64,000 nucleotides of DNA, taken from contig NZ_JAJEJQ010000001.1 in assembly GCF_021390575.1 (NCBI RefSeq), forward strand, positions 1,402,501 to 1,466,500, read 5' to 3'. Positions 32,903 to 42,088 of this stretch are shown in pieces. The notes below the pieces were generated by a model, which did not search any database, was not told where the DNA came from, and saw nothing but the letters and a program-made list of their open reading frames with translations. Every line of letters begins with the position of its first letter. The first letter of the stretch is position 1. This stretch comes from Paraburkholderia adhaesiva. Its GTDB lineage: Bacteria > Pseudomonadota > Gammaproteobacteria > Burkholderiales > Burkholderiaceae. The position numbers and the translations under genes were made by a program.

Positions 32903-32910
32903 GTTATACT
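32903..32910. promoter_or_regulatory. Overlapping divergent -10 elements between the TPR gene and cysS
   Basis: The eight bases GTTATACT contain TATAAC when read towards the TPR gene (16 bases before its ATG) and TATACT when read towards cysS. The two could not be bound by polymerase at the same time. The -35 boxes are weak, and cysS would have a leader of about 260 bases. Confidence 0.35.
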
Positions 32911-33171
32911 CCGAGCCATTCTAACAAAAAGGTCCGTGCGTTTTCGTCGCGCGCTTGTTCCGGCCGCATCCGGTAGTTCCTGGCAAATTCGGGGCGGCTT
33001 CGGGGCAACTTCCTGGCAACTGCTGGGCGTGACGCGTGAGACGCCGGGCTGTCTTCGCCCCTCGTGGTCGTCTCCGTCCAGATCGTAGCCTGAGTGCCGC
33101 GGTGCGTCGCACCGGCCGGCCACTGACGGCGCCGTTGCAGATTTTCTTCGAACCACGTATCCAGCGTCCTT

Positions 33172-34569
33172 ATGGAATCACTGCGCATCTACAACACGCT
33201 CGCGCGTGACAAGCAAGTTTTCGTGCCCCTCGAGCCCGGCGTCGTACGCATGTACGTCTGCGGCATGACGGTGTACGACTATTGTCACGTTGGCCACGCG
33301 CGTGTGATGGTGGTGTTCGACATCGTTCAGCGGTGGCTGCGCGCGCTCGGTTACAAGGTAACGTATGTACGCAATATTACCGACATCGACGATAAGATCA
33401 TTCGCCGTGCGGTAGAGAACGGCGAGACCATCAAGTCGCTCACCAGCCGTTTCATCGATGCACTTCACGAAGACGCGGATGCACTCGGCGTGGCGCGTCC
33501 CGATCTCGAGCCGCGTGCGACGCAATACATTGCGCAGATGCTCGACATGATCGGTATGCTGGAGAAGAACGGTTACGCGTATCAGGGCTCGGACGGCGAC
33601 GTGAACTACGCGGTGCGCAAGTTCGCGAACTATGGTGCGCTCTCGGGCAAATCGATTGAAGACTTGCGCGCAGGCGAGCGTGTGGCGGCCAACGATGCCA
33701 AGCAGGATCCGCTCGACTTCGTGCTGTGGAAGCAGGCGAAGGCGCACGAGCCTGCCGATACGAGCTGGGATTCGAAGTACGGCCGCGGGCGCCCGGGCTG
33801 GCACATCGAATGCTCCGCGATGGGATGCACACTGCTCGGCGAGCATTTCGACATTCATGGCGGCGGTCAGGATCTGCAGTTTCCGCACCATGAGAACGAG
33901 ATTGCGCAGAGTGAAGGCGCGACCGGAAAGACGTTCGTCAATTACTGGATGCACAACGGTTTCGTGCAGATCGACAACGAGAAGATGTCGAAGTCGCTCG
34001 GCAACTTCTTCACGATCCGCGACGTGCTGGCGAAGTACGATGCAGAAGTGGTGCGTTTCTTCATGGCACGTGCGCATTACCGTTCGCCGTTGAACTACAG
34101 CGACGTGCACCTCGACGACGCACGCAATGCGCTAACGCGTCTTTACACGGCGTTGAAAGAAGTGACGCCCGATGCAAGCGAGCTCGACTGGAACGAGCCG
34201 TTCGCGCAGCGCTTTAGCGCGGCGATGAACGACGACTTCAACACACCGGTTGCGATCGCTGTGCTGTTCGATCTAGCGACGGAAGTGAACCGTACGCGTG
34301 ATGCAGTGCTCGCGCGTCAGTTGCAGCGCCTTGCGCGCGTGCTCGGTTTGCTCGTGCGTGAGCCGCGCGTGTTCCTGCAGCAGGCGGCTGGTGCACAAGA
34401 TGCAGGGGCGTTCGACGTGGCCGAAATCGAAACAAAGATCGCCGCGCGCCAGGAAGCGAAGAAGGCTAAACAATATGCGGAGGCGGACCGGATCAGGGCC
34501 GAGCTGCTCGATGCCGGTATCGCGCTCGAAGACAAACCGGGCGGATTGACCGAGTGGCGCCGCGTTTAA
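33172..34569 (+). CDS. cysS: Cysteinyl-tRNA synthetase
   Basis: CysS charges tRNA-Cys with cysteine. The 465-residue class I synthetase has the zinc-ligand Cys at residue 30 ([17 protein letters not shown]), the HIGH-box variant HVGH at 39-42, and KMSKS near residue 270. The sequence WHIECSAMG carries another zinc ligand region. The ATG at 33172 has no clear Shine-Dalgarno sequence. The glycosylase gene follows 48 bases later. Confidence 0.97.
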   Translation: MESLRIYNTLARDKQVFVPLEPGVVRMYVCGMTVYDYCHVGHARVMVVFDIVQRWLRALGYKVTYVRNITDIDDKIIRRAVENGETIKSLTSRFIDALHEDADALGVARPDLEPRATQYIAQMLDMIGMLEKNGYAYQGSDGDVNYAVRKFANYGALSGKSIEDLRAGERVAANDAKQDPLDFVLWKQAKAHEPADTSWDSKYGRGRPGWHIECSAMGCTLLGEHFDIHGGGQDLQFPHHENEIAQSEGATGKTFVNYWMHNGFVQIDNEKMSKSLGNFFTIRDVLAKYDAEVVRFFMARAHYRSPLNYSDVHLDDARNALTRLYTALKEVTPDASELDWNEPFAQRFSAAMNDDFNTPVAIAVLFDLATEVNRTRDAVLARQLQRLARVLGLLVREPRVFLQQAAGAQDAGAFDVAEIETKIAARQEAKKAKQYAEADRIRAELLDAGIALEDKPGGLTEWRRV

Positions 34570-34617
34570 GCGGGCTATCCAGTTTCCACTGATCGATTCG
34601 CGAGGGCAGGAGGCAGG

Positions 34618-35613
34618 ATGGCAACGGCCACGAAGGCGCAGGCCAGGCGGTCTGCGTCGATGACGAGCACGGCAGGTGAGGCGGGCAAGCGCACGGTGCG
34701 CGGCGCCGCGGCGGCGAAGACCGCAAAAGACGTGCTCGACGGCAAGATGGCGCCGGCGAGAAAGACGGCGTCCAGAAATTCGAAGACTGCGCTCGACGGC
34801 GCGACGGGTACGCCCGGCGCTTCAGTCAAACGCTCACTCAAACGTTCGGTCAAGCCGGGCGTGAAATCGGCACGCGTGAAGGTCAACGGCGCGCCTGTGA
34901 CGCTTGACGCACAAGCGCTGCATGCCGTACCCGCAGTGCAGCCCGATGGCGCTGCTGCGCCCGATGCGGCCGCGGAGAACCTGTCCGGTGCGTTCGAGCT
35001 CGATGTGCAGCGTCCCGACTACTGGGATCGCGCGTGCGCCGATCTCGTCAAGCGCGACCGCATTCTCAAGAAACTGATTCCGAAGTTCGGCCCCGTGCAT
35101 CTCTTGAGCAAAGACGATCCGTTCGTCACGCTCGCGCGCTCGGTGGTCGGCCAGCAGATCTCGACGGCGGCCGCGCAGGCGCTCTGGCAGCGCGTCGAGG
35201 ATGCCTGTCCGAAGCTCGCGCCGCAGCAGTTCATCAAGCTCGGTCACGAGAAGCTCGCCGCGTGCGGCCTCTCGAAGCGCAAGGCGGAATACATTCTGGA
35301 TCTCGCGCAGCACTTCGTGTCGGGCGCATTGCATGTCGGCAAGTGGACATCGATGGACGACGAGGAGGTCATCGCCGAGCTCACGCAGATCCGCGGCATC
35401 GGCCGCTGGACCGCGGAGATGTTCCTGATCTTCAACCTCGCGCGCCCGAACGTGCTGCCGCTCGACGACCTCAGCCTGATCCGCGCGATTAGCATCAACT
35501 ATTTCAGCGGCGAGCCCGTCACGCGCAGCGAAGCCCGTGAAGTCGCGGCGAACTGGGAGCCGTGGCGTACTGTCGCGACGTGGTATATGTGGCGCAGCCT
35601 TGAGCCCGCTTGA
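34618..35613 (+). CDS. DNA-3-methyladenine glycosylase II (AlkA type) with basic extension
   Basis: A helix-hairpin-helix glycosylase that removes alkylated bases. The 331-residue protein has the HhH-GPD segment LTQIRGIGRWTAEMFLIF and the catalytic Asp region LPLDDLSLI at about 281-289. The first 100 residues are a Lys/Ala/Arg/Thr-rich, apparently disordered extension not usual in AlkA; it may aid DNA binding. The glycosylase domain begins near residue 125. It lies between cysS and accA. Confidence 0.88.
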   Translation: MATATKAQARRSASMTSTAGEAGKRTVRGAAAAKTAKDVLDGKMAPARKTASRNSKTALDGATGTPGASVKRSLKRSVKPGVKSARVKVNGAPVTLDAQALHAVPAVQPDGAAAPDAAAENLSGAFELDVQRPDYWDRACADLVKRDRILKKLIPKFGPVHLLSKDDPFVTLARSVVGQQISTAAAQALWQRVEDACPKLAPQQFIKLGHEKLAACGLSKRKAEYILDLAQHFVSGALHVGKWTSMDDEEVIAELTQIRGIGRWTAEMFLIFNLARPNVLPLDDLSLIRAISINYFSGEPVTRSEAREVAANWEPWRTVATWYMWRSLEPA

Positions 35614-35725
35614 ACTCCCAGCGGGCGAGACGTTGTTGCACCCCCGATTTGAAGGTATGAAGAAGGTGTCAGGGCAGTCAAGGGTTTGGCTATCGCCATC
35701 TCTTAATTGATAGTTCTGCGCCGAT

Positions 35726-35752
35726 TTCGACACTGGCAGTCGCGGTTAGAAT
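35726..35752 (+). promoter_or_regulatory. Possible sigma-70-type promoter of accA
   Basis: A TTCGAC-like -35 and a TAGAAT -10 (35747-35752) are spaced 15-16 bases apart, 34 bases before the accA ATG. The match is moderate. Confidence 0.45.
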
Positions 35753-35785
35753 ACGCGCTGCCGGTAAGTGCAAGGATTCCAACAC

Positions 35786-36757
35786 ATGAAGACCACGTTT
35801 CTGGATTTCGAACAGCCAATCGCTGAACTCGAAGCAAAAATCGAAGAACTACGCTTCGTTCAGGACGATTCGGCCGTCGATATTTCGGAAGAGATCGACC
35901 GGCTTTCGAAGAAGAGCCAGCAGCTGACGAAGGACCTCTATGCGAACCTGAGCCCGTGGCAGGTCTCGCAGATCGCGCGCCATCCACAGCGCCCGTACAC
36001 GCTCGACTACATTCACGAGCTGTTCACCGATTTTCATGAACTGCACGGCGACCGCTCGTATGCGGACGACCTGTCGGTCGTCGGCGGTCTCGCTCGATTC
36101 AATGGCCAGGCCTGCATGATCATCGGCCATCAGAAGGGCCGCGACACGAAGGAGCGCGCCGCGCGCAACTTCGGCATGCCGCGTCCCGAAGGCTATCGCA
36201 AGGCCGAGCGTCTGATGCGCCTCGCTGAAAAATTCGGTCTGCCGATCTTCACGTTTGTCGATACCCCGGGCGCGTATCCTGGCATCGGCGCGGAAGAGCG
36301 TGGCCAGTCGGAGGCGATCGGCCGCAATCTCTACGTGATGTCTGAACTGAAGACGCCGATCATCACGACGATCATCGGTGAAGGCGGTTCGGGCGGTGCG
36401 CTCGCGATTGCCGTGGCCGACACCGTGATGATGCTGCAGTTCTCGACCTACTCGGTCATTTCGCCGGAGGGTTGCGCGTCGATCCTGTGGAAGAGTGCCG
36501 CGAAGGCGCCCGAGGCCGCTGAAGCGCTCGGTCTGACCGCTCACCGCCTGAAGGCGCTCGGTCTCATCGACAAGATCGTGAACGAGCCGCTCGGCGGCGC
36601 GCATCGCGATCCGAAGGGCATGGCTGCGCTGCTGCGCCGCGCGCTCTCCGACTCGCTGCGCCAGTTCCAGGGCATGAGCATTGCCGACCTCAAGGAGCGT
36701 CGTTACGAGCGCCTGATGGCCTACGGCAAGTTCAAGGAAACGACGCCGGGCGCGTAA
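35786..36757 (+). CDS. accA: Acetyl-CoA carboxylase carboxyltransferase subunit alpha
   Basis: AccA forms the carboxyltransferase with AccD and makes malonyl-CoA for fatty-acid synthesis. The 323-residue protein has the crotonase-fold core with [20 protein letters not shown] and [18 protein letters not shown], which build the biotin and acetyl-CoA sites. The start ATG 35786 leaves out six residues of an upstream in-frame start at 35768. tilS follows 48 bases later, as is usual in Burkholderiales. Confidence 0.97.
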   Translation: MKTTFLDFEQPIAELEAKIEELRFVQDDSAVDISEEIDRLSKKSQQLTKDLYANLSPWQVSQIARHPQRPYTLDYIHELFTDFHELHGDRSYADDLSVVGGLARFNGQACMIIGHQKGRDTKERAARNFGMPRPEGYRKAERLMRLAEKFGLPIFTFVDTPGAYPGIGAEERGQSEAIGRNLYVMSELKTPIITTIIGEGGSGGALAIAVADTVMMLQFSTYSVISPEGCASILWKSAAKAPEAAEALGLTAHRLKALGLIDKIVNEPLGGAHRDPKGMAALLRRALSDSLRQFQGMSIADLKERRYERLMAYGKFKETTPGA

Positions 36758-36805
36758 GCCTCGCGCCCCGGTTCCCGATCACCGGCGCAAACGCGCCGTC
36801 AAACC

Positions 36806-38236
36806 GTGACAGCCCATTCAGACTCCAACGCCGGGCGCATCCTTCTCGATGCGCTCGGCGTTGCGCTTTCTGCACGCCCGAACGATAGCCTGATTGCGAT
36901 CGCGTATAGCGGCGGCCTCGATTCGTCCGTGCTGCTCGACGCCGCCGTGAGGCTGGCGGGTGCGTCTCGTTGTATTGCGTTGCATGTGCATCACGGTCTA
37001 AGCCCGAACGCTGACGCGTGGCTCGCGCATTGTGCGGCGACGGCGAGTGCGCTCGGCGTGGCGTTCGACGCGCGGCGCGTCGAGCTGGCGCGCGACGATC
37101 CCGCTGGCGTAGAGGCAGCGGCACGTGAGGCGCGTTATGGTGCGCTCGGCGAAATGTGTGCGCTGCACGGCGCGCAATCGCTCTGGCTTGCGCAGCACGC
37201 CGACGATCAGGCGGAGACCGTGCTGCTGCAATTGCTGCGAGGGGCGGGGCTCGCGGGACTGGCGGCGATGGCGCCGGTACGCGCGCCGGCTGGTGGCGTA
37301 CCGCGCGTGCGGCCGCTCCTGCATGTGTTGCGCGCGCAACTGGAGGCGTATGCACACGCGCATGGCGTGCGCTGGATCGACGACGAATCGAACGCAGACA
37401 CACGCTACGCTCGCAACGCGTTGCGGCACGATGTGTTGCCCGCGTTGGCGGCGCAGTTTCCTGGTTATCGCGAGGCGCTTGCACGTACTGCGACGCATGC
37501 GGCGTCGGCGCAACGTTTGCTCGACGAGCTTGCGCGGATCGATCTTCGCGAACTCGCCGTGGACGATGGCGCGCGTTCGATCTCGCACGAGAAACTCGTG
37601 GCACTCGACGACGAGCGCGCACTTAACGTGCTGCGCTTCTGGATGCGCGAAATCGGCTTGCCGGCTGCATCGAGCGTGCGTCTTGCGGATGCATTGCGCC
37701 AGTTGCGTGAGATTGCACGCGACGATGGCACGGGCGGCGATCACGCGTTGCGCGTCGATCACGCGGGGCAGCGGCTACGCTGCTATCGGGGAGAGGTTTT
37801 CTGGGACGTGGCGCGCGAGCCAATGCCCGCGCACGCGGCGCGTGAGCCGGCCGAGCTGGTCTGGCGCGGTCAGGAAATCTGGCGCTTGCCGCAGTGGCGC
37901 GGCACGTTCGTGTTCGCCCCCGCCGATTCAGCCGATCCCGATGCGGTACCCGAAGCACTGCTTACGCGTGCACCGCTCGTTGCGCGGGAGCGCTCAGGTG
38001 GAGAGCGTGTGCGTGATGCAGCAGCGGACGTAAGTCGCACGCTCAAGCATCTGTTTCAGCGACACGGCGTTCCTGCCTGGGAGCGCGATGTGCCGCTGCT
38101 CTTCAGCGGCGAGACACTGTTGTTCGTGCCGCGCATCGGTGTGAATCGGGCTGCGTTTCCAGAATGCGACGTGAACGCGCCCTCGCTGGCGTCGTGGCGG
38201 CGTATCGAATGGCGTGAGGACTTGCAGATTGCCTGA
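36806..38236 (+). CDS. tilS: tRNA(Ile)-lysidine synthase
   Basis: TilS attaches lysine to C34 of a tRNA-Ile, changing its codon reading from AUG to AUA, and is essential. The 476-residue protein has the PP-loop ATP motif SGGLDS at residues 35-40, and the LHVHHGLSPNADAW and QHADDQAETVLLQLLRGAG segments. A C-terminal substrate-binding domain follows. GTG at 36806 is the start. The gene follows accA. Confidence 0.95.
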   Translation: MTAHSDSNAGRILLDALGVALSARPNDSLIAIAYSGGLDSSVLLDAAVRLAGASRCIALHVHHGLSPNADAWLAHCAATASALGVAFDARRVELARDDPAGVEAAAREARYGALGEMCALHGAQSLWLAQHADDQAETVLLQLLRGAGLAGLAAMAPVRAPAGGVPRVRPLLHVLRAQLEAYAHAHGVRWIDDESNADTRYARNALRHDVLPALAAQFPGYREALARTATHAASAQRLLDELARIDLRELAVDDGARSISHEKLVALDDERALNVLRFWMREIGLPAASSVRLADALRQLREIARDDGTGGDHALRVDHAGQRLRCYRGEVFWDVAREPMPAHAAREPAELVWRGQEIWRLPQWRGTFVFAPADSADPDAVPEALLTRAPLVARERSGGERVRDAAADVSRTLKHLFQRHGVPAWERDVPLLFSGETLLFVPRIGVNRAAFPECDVNAPSLASWRRIEWREDLQIA

Positions 38237-38802
38237 TGTCGGTATGAGGGCTTCTGTTCCGCTTCCCGCTTCTTTTCCGCTGCACACCCTGACTCAAGCA
38301 AAAAGGGTGTTATCACCGCGCCAATTTGTCCCCGGTTGACCGCGAATTCGTCGCAAATCCTTGCTGCGCAAGCCTTTTTTACCCGCCATCGCCCAGTTTT
38401 GGCTTGAAATTTCCGTATCGATCGGGTAGGGTAACTCGTTTGTCCAGTTCGCTTTTTCGCGTTCACGGGCGCTGTCAAAAGCGGCATGCAGTGAAGCAAG
38501 GGCCAAGCAAAGTGCAACAGGCACAGTGCGCAGGCACAAACGGCCACGAGCAAGCGCAAACAGGCGCAAGCAGGCACGAGCGAGCGCAAGCAGTTGTGAT
38601 TTCCCCCTCGGCGGTTAAGTGCCGCTTGCAGGGGCGACGTCGCGGCATGCGGGCAGGGGCGCCGGAACAACTTCTCTGGTGTCGGACAAATTCTGCACGC
38701 GCTGCATGCAAGCGGTCGCCGGGGCCCTGGCAAGGTTTAGGGCCGGGTGGCGTCGCCGTTTTCAGTGCGCCAGCGCGGTAACATCTCCAGTTCAGAACGA
38801 CA
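38237..38802. other. tilS-lysC intergenic region with low-complexity tract
   Basis: This 566-base gap contains no convincing gene on either strand. A weak hairpin with T-run (38360-38380; 5-bp stem CTTGC/GCAAG) might end the tilS transcript. From about 38490 to 38598 the plus strand is poor in T and dominated by irregular repeats of GCAAGC, GGCAC and GAGCAAGC. No lysine riboswitch could be recognised. Confidence 0.5.
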
Positions 38803-40053
38803 ATGGCACTCATCGTACACAAATACGGCGGCACCTCGATGGGCTCGGTCGAGCGCATCAAGAACGTCGCCAAGCGCGTCGCGAAATGGCACAAGGCTGG
38901 CCACAAGATGGTCGTCGTGCCGTCGGCGATGTCCGGCGAAACCAACCGTCTGCTCGGTCTCGCGAAAGAGATTTCGCCGCAGCCGAGCCCGCGCGAGCTC
39001 GACATGATCGCGTCGACCGGCGAGCAGGTCAGCGTCGGCCTTCTGTCGATCGCGCTGCAGGAAGCCGGCGTTGATGCCATCAGCTACACCGGCTGGCAAG
39101 TGCCGGTCAAAACCGACAGCGCCTTCACGAAGGCGCGCATCAGCGACATCGACGGCGAGCGAGTGCTTGCCGATCTCGACGCGGGCAAGGTCGTCGTGAT
39201 CACGGGCTTCCAGGGCATCGATCCGGAAGGCCATATCACGACGCTCGGCCGCGGCGGTTCGGACACGTCGGCGGTCGCGGTGGCCGCGGCCCTGAAGGCC
39301 GACGAATGCCTCATCTACACGGACGTCGACGGCGTCTATACGACCGATCCGCGCGTGGTGGACGACGCGCGCCGGCTCGATCGCATCACGTTCGAAGAGA
39401 TGCTGGAAATGGCCAGCCTCGGCTCGAAGGTGCTGCAGATCCGCTCGGTCGAATTCGCGGGCAAGTATCAGGTGAAGACGCGTGTGCTCTCCAGCCTGAC
39501 CGATCCGCTGATGCCGCTCGACGCGGAAATGTCCTCGGGCACCCTGATTACTTTTGAAGAAGACGACACCATGGAAAAGGCAGTCATTTCGGGCATCGCG
39601 TTCCAGCGCGACGAGGCTCGGATCATCGTGATGGGCGTTCCCGACAAGCCGGGCATCGCTTATCAGATCCTCGGCCCGGTGGCTGAGGCGAACATCGATG
39701 TCGACATGATCATCCAGAACCAGAGCGTGGCCGGCAAGACCGATTTCACGTTCACGGTCGGCCGCGGCGATTACACGCGCGCAATGGACATCCTCACGAA
39801 CCAGGTGAAGGGCCACGTGAGCGCCGAGCAGGTGCTGGGCGATCCGAAGGTGTCGAAGGTTTCGGTCGTCGGCGTGGGTATGCGCTCGCACGTGGGCGTC
39901 GCGAGCAAGATGTTCCGCACGCTTTCGGAAGAGGGCATCAACATCCAGATGATCTCGACCTCCGAAATCAAGATCTCGGTGCTGATCGACGAGAAGTACA
40001 TGGAGCTGGCGGTCCGCGCGCTGCACAAGGCGTTTGATCTGGAACACGCTTAA
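38803..40053 (+). CDS. lysC: Aspartate kinase
   Basis: LysC phosphorylates aspartate, the first step towards lysine, threonine, methionine and diaminopimelate. The 416-residue protein has the KYGGTSMGS start motif (residues 5-13), kinase-core GRGGSDTSA and TDVDGVYTTDPRV segments, and two ACT domains from about residue 265 (VPDKPGIAYQILGPVAEANI and the SEEGINIQMISTSEIKISV region). This is the single-function, feedback-sensitive type. The ATG at 38803 lacks a clear Shine-Dalgarno sequence. Confidence 0.97.
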   Translation: MALIVHKYGGTSMGSVERIKNVAKRVAKWHKAGHKMVVVPSAMSGETNRLLGLAKEISPQPSPRELDMIASTGEQVSVGLLSIALQEAGVDAISYTGWQVPVKTDSAFTKARISDIDGERVLADLDAGKVVVITGFQGIDPEGHITTLGRGGSDTSAVAVAAALKADECLIYTDVDGVYTTDPRVVDDARRLDRITFEEMLEMASLGSKVLQIRSVEFAGKYQVKTRVLSSLTDPLMPLDAEMSSGTLITFEEDDTMEKAVISGIAFQRDEARIIVMGVPDKPGIAYQILGPVAEANIDVDMIIQNQSVAGKTDFTFTVGRGDYTRAMDILTNQVKGHVSAEQVLGDPKVSKVSVVGVGMRSHVGVASKMFRTLSEEGINIQMISTSEIKISVLIDEKYMELAVRALHKAFDLEHA

Positions 40054-40182
40054 GCGTCGGTATCTGCGTGGACTTGGGCGCGGGTGACAGGTCTCACGGC
40101 CTTTGGGACGTAATACGCAGTTTTTGTTGCATGGTTTGTCGCACGCTTGCGAAATATCCACCAAAAAATGCATCCCAAAATT

Positions 40183-40210
40183 TGACCTTCACTCGCGAAC
40201 CCGCTATTAT
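40183..40210 (+). promoter_or_regulatory. Sigma-70-type promoter of tRNA-Ser
   Basis: TTGACC at 40183-40188 and TATTAT at 40205-40210 are spaced 16 bases apart, about 44 bases before the tRNA. This is a good match for a strong constitutive promoter. Confidence 0.7.
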
Positions 40211-40254
40211 CTTGGCTTCGTCGCGCTGCCTCCCTGGCGCGAGCGAAATTTTCG

Positions 40255-40348
40255 GGAGACGTGGCCGAGAGGTCGAAGGCACTCCCCTGCTAAGGGAGCA
40301 TCTGGGCCAAAACCTGGATCGAGGGTTCGAATCCCTCCGTCTCCGCCA
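40255..40348 (+). tRNA. tRNA-Ser (anticodon GCU)
   Basis: A 94-base type II tRNA. The acceptor stem is GGAGACG paired with CGTCTCC, followed by G and an encoded CCA. The anticodon stem CTCCC/GGGAG encloses loop CTGCTAA, giving anticodon GCT (GCU) for serine codons AGC and AGU. The long variable arm and the GGTTCGAATCC T-arm are as expected. A strong terminator follows within 15 bases, and no integrase or duplicated 3' end was seen nearby. Confidence 0.97.
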
Positions 40349-40360
40349 GTAATGGCGGCG

Positions 40361-40400
40361 AAACCCCGCAAGTTTTCGGACTTGCGGGGTTTTTGTTTTT
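40361..40400 (+). terminator. Terminator after tRNA-Ser
   Basis: A perfect 12-bp stem (40361-40372 with 40381-40392) with an 8-base loop runs into GTTTTTGTTTTT-like T residues. It ends the tRNA transcript. Confidence 0.93.
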
Positions 40401-40768
40401 CGCGCGGGCAATCCGTGAATGACTGGAACTCAGGACTCCAGAGCGCATCGCAATATTCTGGGCCTCTGCGATTCCCGGCACTACAGCCCGGCGTGCGGTG
40501 CTATGCTTCCTCGCGTCGCAAACGGACGTGAGCGGACACAAACGTACTCAAGCGGGCGAAGCCTGGCCGCGTGCTGCGAACTCCGTGCGTCGCAGCTGCC
40601 CACGCGTCGTGGACCTCACGGGTTGAACAACGCACAGCAGTGTTACGAGACGTTACGGTGGTACGCGCACGCGTCGTTTGTGCATTAGTTCTTACAAACC
40701 TGAAATATGCGGGCCGCGAGCCTGCGCTATATTTCATGCAACAAAATTATTTGTAAAAAGGTGACTCA
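40401..40768. other. Gap between tRNA-Ser terminator and PXPV gene
   Basis: These 368 bases hold no convincing gene. The only notable structure is the inverted repeat at 40701-40736 just before the PXPV-protein gene, described separately. No tRNA fragment or phage attachment core was found. Confidence 0.45.
40701..40736. promoter_or_regulatory. Imperfect inverted repeat before the PXPV gene
   Basis: Arms TGAAATAT (40701-40708) and ATATTTCA (40729-40736) are exact complements. An inner GCGGGC/GCCTGC pairing with one mismatch extends the hairpin to about 14 bp. It ends 32 bases before the ATG, so it is either an operator overlapping the promoter or a leader-RNA hairpin. Confidence 0.45.
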
Positions 40769-41095
40769 ATGAAGTTCCCACGTATTGCTGCAATGCTCGT
40801 CGGAGGGCTGGCTATCGGTGCGTCGGGTGCGGCCATGGCTGGCGTGAGCGTTGGCGTCAATATCGGCGTTCCAGCCCCGGTTTATGTCGCACCGGCGCCT
40901 GTCTATGCACCGCCTCCGCCGCCGCCCGTCGTTTATCAGCCCGCACCGGTCTATGCCGCCCCTGCCATCGTGATTGGCTGGCACGGTGACCGCTATTGGG
41001 ATGGCCGCCGCTATTGGGAGCGCGACGACTGGTATCGCCACCATGGTCACGGATACGGCCATGGCGGTCCTGGGGGACACGAACACTGGCACTGA
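40769..41095 (+). CDS. Exported PXPV-repeat small protein
   Basis: A 108-residue protein with a cleavable signal peptide (MLVGGLAIGASGAAMA, cleavage near residue 24). It then has PAPV-type repeats (PAPVYVAPAPVYAPPPPP and QPAPVYAAPA), and a C-terminus rich in Trp, Tyr, Arg, His and Gly, ending in GHEHWH. This composition matches the small PXPV-repeat exported proteins common in Burkholderia, which have no known function. The His-rich end could bind metal, by inference. AAAAAGGTG precedes the ATG and a terminator follows. Confidence 0.8.
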   Translation: MKFPRIAAMLVGGLAIGASGAAMAGVSVGVNIGVPAPVYVAPAPVYAPPPPPPVVYQPAPVYAAPAIVIGWHGDRYWDGRRYWERDDWYRHHGHGYGHGGPGGHEHWH

Positions 41096-41116
41096 GCGCC
41101 ACATGCGCCACAAAAG

Positions 41117-41143
41117 AAAAGCCGCCCCGAGGGGCGGCTTTTT
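41117..41143. terminator. Bidirectional terminator between the PXPV gene and fabI
   Basis: A 10-12 bp GC-rich stem (AAGCCGCCCC with GGGGCGGCTT, 2-base turn) is flanked by A residues on the left and T residues on the right. It suits both the plus-strand PXPV gene and minus-strand fabI, which ends at 41188. Confidence 0.9.
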
Positions 41144-41187
41144 CATGCCTTGCCGTTGCCCGTGCAACGAAGCGCGGGCGACGCGCG

Positions 41188-41979
41188 TTATTCGTCGAGA
41201 CCGGCCCGGACGCCGACCACGGCGTTGAAGCCTCCGTCGACGTGCAGGATCTCGGCGGTCACGCCGCTAGCGAGGTCCGAAAGCAAGAACGCGGTCGAAT
41301 TGCCGACCTGCTCGATCGTCACATTACGCTGCAGCGGCGCGTTCGCCTCGACGAAGCCGAGAAGCTTGCCGAAGCTCTTGATGCCGCTCGCCGCGAGCGT
41401 CTTGATCGGGCCAGCCGAAACGCCGTTCACGCGGATGCCCTTCGCGCCGAGCGACACCGCGAGGTAGCGCACGCTCGCTTCGAGCGAAGCCTTCGCGAGG
41501 CCCATCGTGTTGTAGTTCGGGATCGCGCGTTCGGCACCGAGGTACGTGAGGGTGACGAGCGATGCGTTGTCGGCCAGCATCGGCAGGGCAGCTTTCGCGA
41601 GCGCCGGGAAGCTGTAAGACGAAATGTCGTGCGCGATGCGGAAGTTCTCGCGCGTCATGCCGTCGAGAAAATCGCCCGCGATCGCCTCGCGCGGCGCGAA
41701 GCCAATCGAGTGAACGATGCCGTCGAGCGTGTCCCAGTGCTGCTTGAGATCGGTGAACAGGCCTTCGATTTGCGCGTCGTCCGCGACGTCGCAGGGAAAC
41801 ACCAGGTTGCTGTCGAACTCGTTCGCAAATTCGACGATGCGGTCCTTGAAACGGTCGCCGACGTACGTGAACGCCAGCTCTGCGCCTTCGCGTCTGCAGG
41901 CCTGCGCGATGCCGTATGCGATCGAACGGTTCGACAGCAGCCCGGTCAGCAGGATGCGTTTGCCAGCGAGGAAGCCCAT
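41188..41979 (-). CDS. fabI: Enoyl-[acyl-carrier-protein] reductase (NADH)
   Basis: FabI performs the last reduction of each fatty-acid elongation cycle and is the triclosan target. The 263-residue protein begins [25 protein letters not shown], the FabI nucleotide-binding pattern, and carries the catalytic Tyr-x6-Lys motif in NYNTMGLAK. The start ATG 41979 is followed at once by this motif. The gene is monocistronic and divergent from the peptide transporter operon. Confidence 0.96.
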   Translation of the reverse strand: MGFLAGKRILLTGLLSNRSIAYGIAQACRREGAELAFTYVGDRFKDRIVEFANEFDSNLVFPCDVADDAQIEGLFTDLKQHWDTLDGIVHSIGFAPREAIAGDFLDGMTRENFRIAHDISSYSFPALAKAALPMLADNASLVTLTYLGAERAIPNYNTMGLAKASLEASVRYLAVSLGAKGIRVNGVSAGPIKTLAASGIKSFGKLLGFVEANAPLQRNVTIEQVGNSTAFLLSDLASGVTAEILHVDGGFNAVVGVRAGLDE

Positions 41980-42088
41980 GGATTCTCCTAATCAGGTCAA
42001 TGCGTCGCGCGCCACGAAATGCCGCGCCGCGCGGTTTGGGTAGAATTCTCTCACAATTGACGCGGCACACTCGGCAAATCACTTATCC

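Noticed and set aside
38294..38569. Minus-strand open frame between tilS and lysC
   Set aside because: No ribosome-binding site or recognisable protein, and codon third positions lack the usual GC bias.
40255..40400. tRNA-Ser considered as a phage integration site
   Set aside because: No integrase, no repeated 3' end and no change in gene content lie next to it; the following terminator belongs to the tRNA.
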